Source: Bacteroidota bacterium (lineage in GTDB: Bacteria > Bacteroidota > Ignavibacteria > Ignavibacteriales > Ignavibacteriaceae). Taken from it: a DNA stretch of 64,000 nt. This document shows positions 63,448-64,000 of the stretch, one piece after another. The position numbers were made by a program, and so were the translations under genes. Under the pieces are notes generated by a model that was not told the DNA's origin, made no database searches, and saw only the letters and a list, made by a program, of their open reading frames with translations. Positions within the stretch are counted from its first letter, which is position 1; the number at the start of each line of letters is the position of its first letter. The stretch lies in contig JAIUOE010000006.1 of the NCBI GenBank assembly GCA_020161395.1, positions 62,001 to 126,000 on the forward strand. The letters run 5' to 3'.

Positions 63448-63455
63448 CTTTCAAG

Positions 63456-64000
63456 ATGCGTAAATCAGTTTTATTGGCTTTGGTTTTTCTGCTTTTTCCG
63501 GCAGTAACCGCGGCACAGACATTTGAATTCACACCAAATCATACAGTTCTTAGCGACTCACTCGGCTGCGAGCTCGTCTTTGATTTTACATTCAGAAATT
63601 TGACCAACTCCCCGCAGACAATTTATATCGTGAGGACCCGGGAAAATCTGCCTCATCAGGACTGGACATCGTCGATGTGTTTTGATTTGGGATGTTTTGC
63701 CCCGTTTGTGGACAGTGTTGCCACCACCCCCGATTTCTCAAGTTCACCACTTCAACCGATGGAAACCAGGGATTTCTCGGTACATATTTTTACTTCAACA
63801 ATTAATGGAACCGGGACAGTCACAGTAAAAGCTGTGAACATGAACCAGCCTGCAGAATTCTATACCGTTGAGTTGACGGGAAGAACCATGCCCGTATCAG
63901 TGGAAGATGTTGACCTTGTTAGCGGTTTCAGGCTCGATCAGAACTTCCCCAATCCCTTTAATCCCTCCACTTCGGTATCATTCAGGCTTCCGAAGAGTTC
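63456..64000 (+). CDS. Secreted protein with T9SS sorting domain (3' end missing)
   Basis: An ATG at 63456 opens a frame that runs past the window end. The product has a signal peptide (SVLLALVFLLFPAVTAAQ) and a beta-rich domain of about 125 residues, with a cysteine pair in SSMCFDLGCF. The start of a type IX secretion sorting domain follows at about residue 160 (RLDQNFPNPFNPSTSVSFRL). It follows the PEGA lipoprotein gene by eight bases, so the two are probably co-transcribed. Function of the mature domain unknown. Confidence 0.85.
   Translation, partial: MRKSVLLALVFLLFPAVTAAQTFEFTPNHTVLSDSLGCELVFDFTFRNLTNSPQTIYIVRTRENLPHQDWTSSMCFDLGCFAPFVDSVATTPDFSSSPLQPMETRDFSVHIFTSTINGTGTVTVKAVNMNQPAEFYTVELTGRTMPVSVEDVDLVSGFRLDQNFPNPFNPSTSVSFRLPKS

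Overview
The window looks like a chromosomal segment of a member of the Ignavibacteria/Chlorobi-Bacteroidetes radiation. Three secreted proteins (genes at 37002, 59580 and 63456) carry the NxPNPFNPST sorting domain of type IX secretion cargo. There are also Wzi-type outer-membrane barrels, a TSP3-repeat OmpA protein and giant multiheme cytochromes. This placement is inference from protein features; no rRNA or tRNA gene is visible.

Region 1 (1-29216) is a surface-polysaccharide island. It is visibly AT-rich, entirely on the + strand, tightly packed, and uses many TTG starts that overlap the previous stop codon. It opens with a cut-off PtmE-type nucleotidyltransferase, a CMP-nonulosonate synthetase, three Gfo/Idh oxidoreductases and an SDR. 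These resemble the front of a legionaminic-acid-type pathway. A decayed acyltransferase locus follows (6520-7824), then a Wzx flippase and a Wzy-like polymerase. Next come CapE/CapF-type enzymes (with the WecB at 22225 they could make UDP-L-FucNAc), three GT4 glycosyltransferases, a hexapeptide acetyltransferase, a CapA-like metallophosphatase and an ATP-grasp protein. Two separate sugar amidotransferase systems follow: a HisH/HisF/WbpG-type triad, and a single-chain enzyme with its own class II glutaminase domain. The island ends with a Wzi-like barrel, an MBOAT O-acyltransferase and its SGNH partner.

Region 2 (29217-36370) mixes ordinary genes (second Wzi barrel, alpha/beta hydrolase, DUF192 protein, GumN/TraB lipoprotein, second WecB) with dense short repeats. 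Eight copies of a 35-nt palindromic repeat alternate strictly in orientation and form four inverted doublets. One doublet encloses a DUF559 nuclease-fold gene. Two sit in frame inside unrelated proteins, and one arm of the DUF559 unit forms the N-terminus of the GumN protein. A GxxExxY nuclease-fold gene is bracketed by a different repeat family.

Region 3 (36371-49189) is core-like: DinB-family protein, secreted BNR/VPS10-like T9SS cargo, HflX, M14 carboxypeptidase, protoporphyrinogen oxidase, glycogen synthase, TSP3-OmpA, DapF and a small hypothetical protein.

Region 4 (49212-57646) is a compact electron-transfer operon: a histidine-rich multi-pass membrane protein, a TPR protein, a membrane-anchored FeS/FAD pyridine-nucleotide oxidoreductase, a 20-heme and a 31-heme c-type cytochrome, and a predicted outer-membrane barrel. 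The layout suggests a route for moving electrons from the inner membrane to the cell surface. It is the strongest candidate here for an interesting respiratory system.

Region 5 (57647-64000) holds a repeat-filled gap, a small secreted protein, a YjbQ-family protein, a T9SS-secreted GH13 amylase-like enzyme, a PEGA/thioredoxin-like lipoprotein and the beginning of another T9SS cargo protein.
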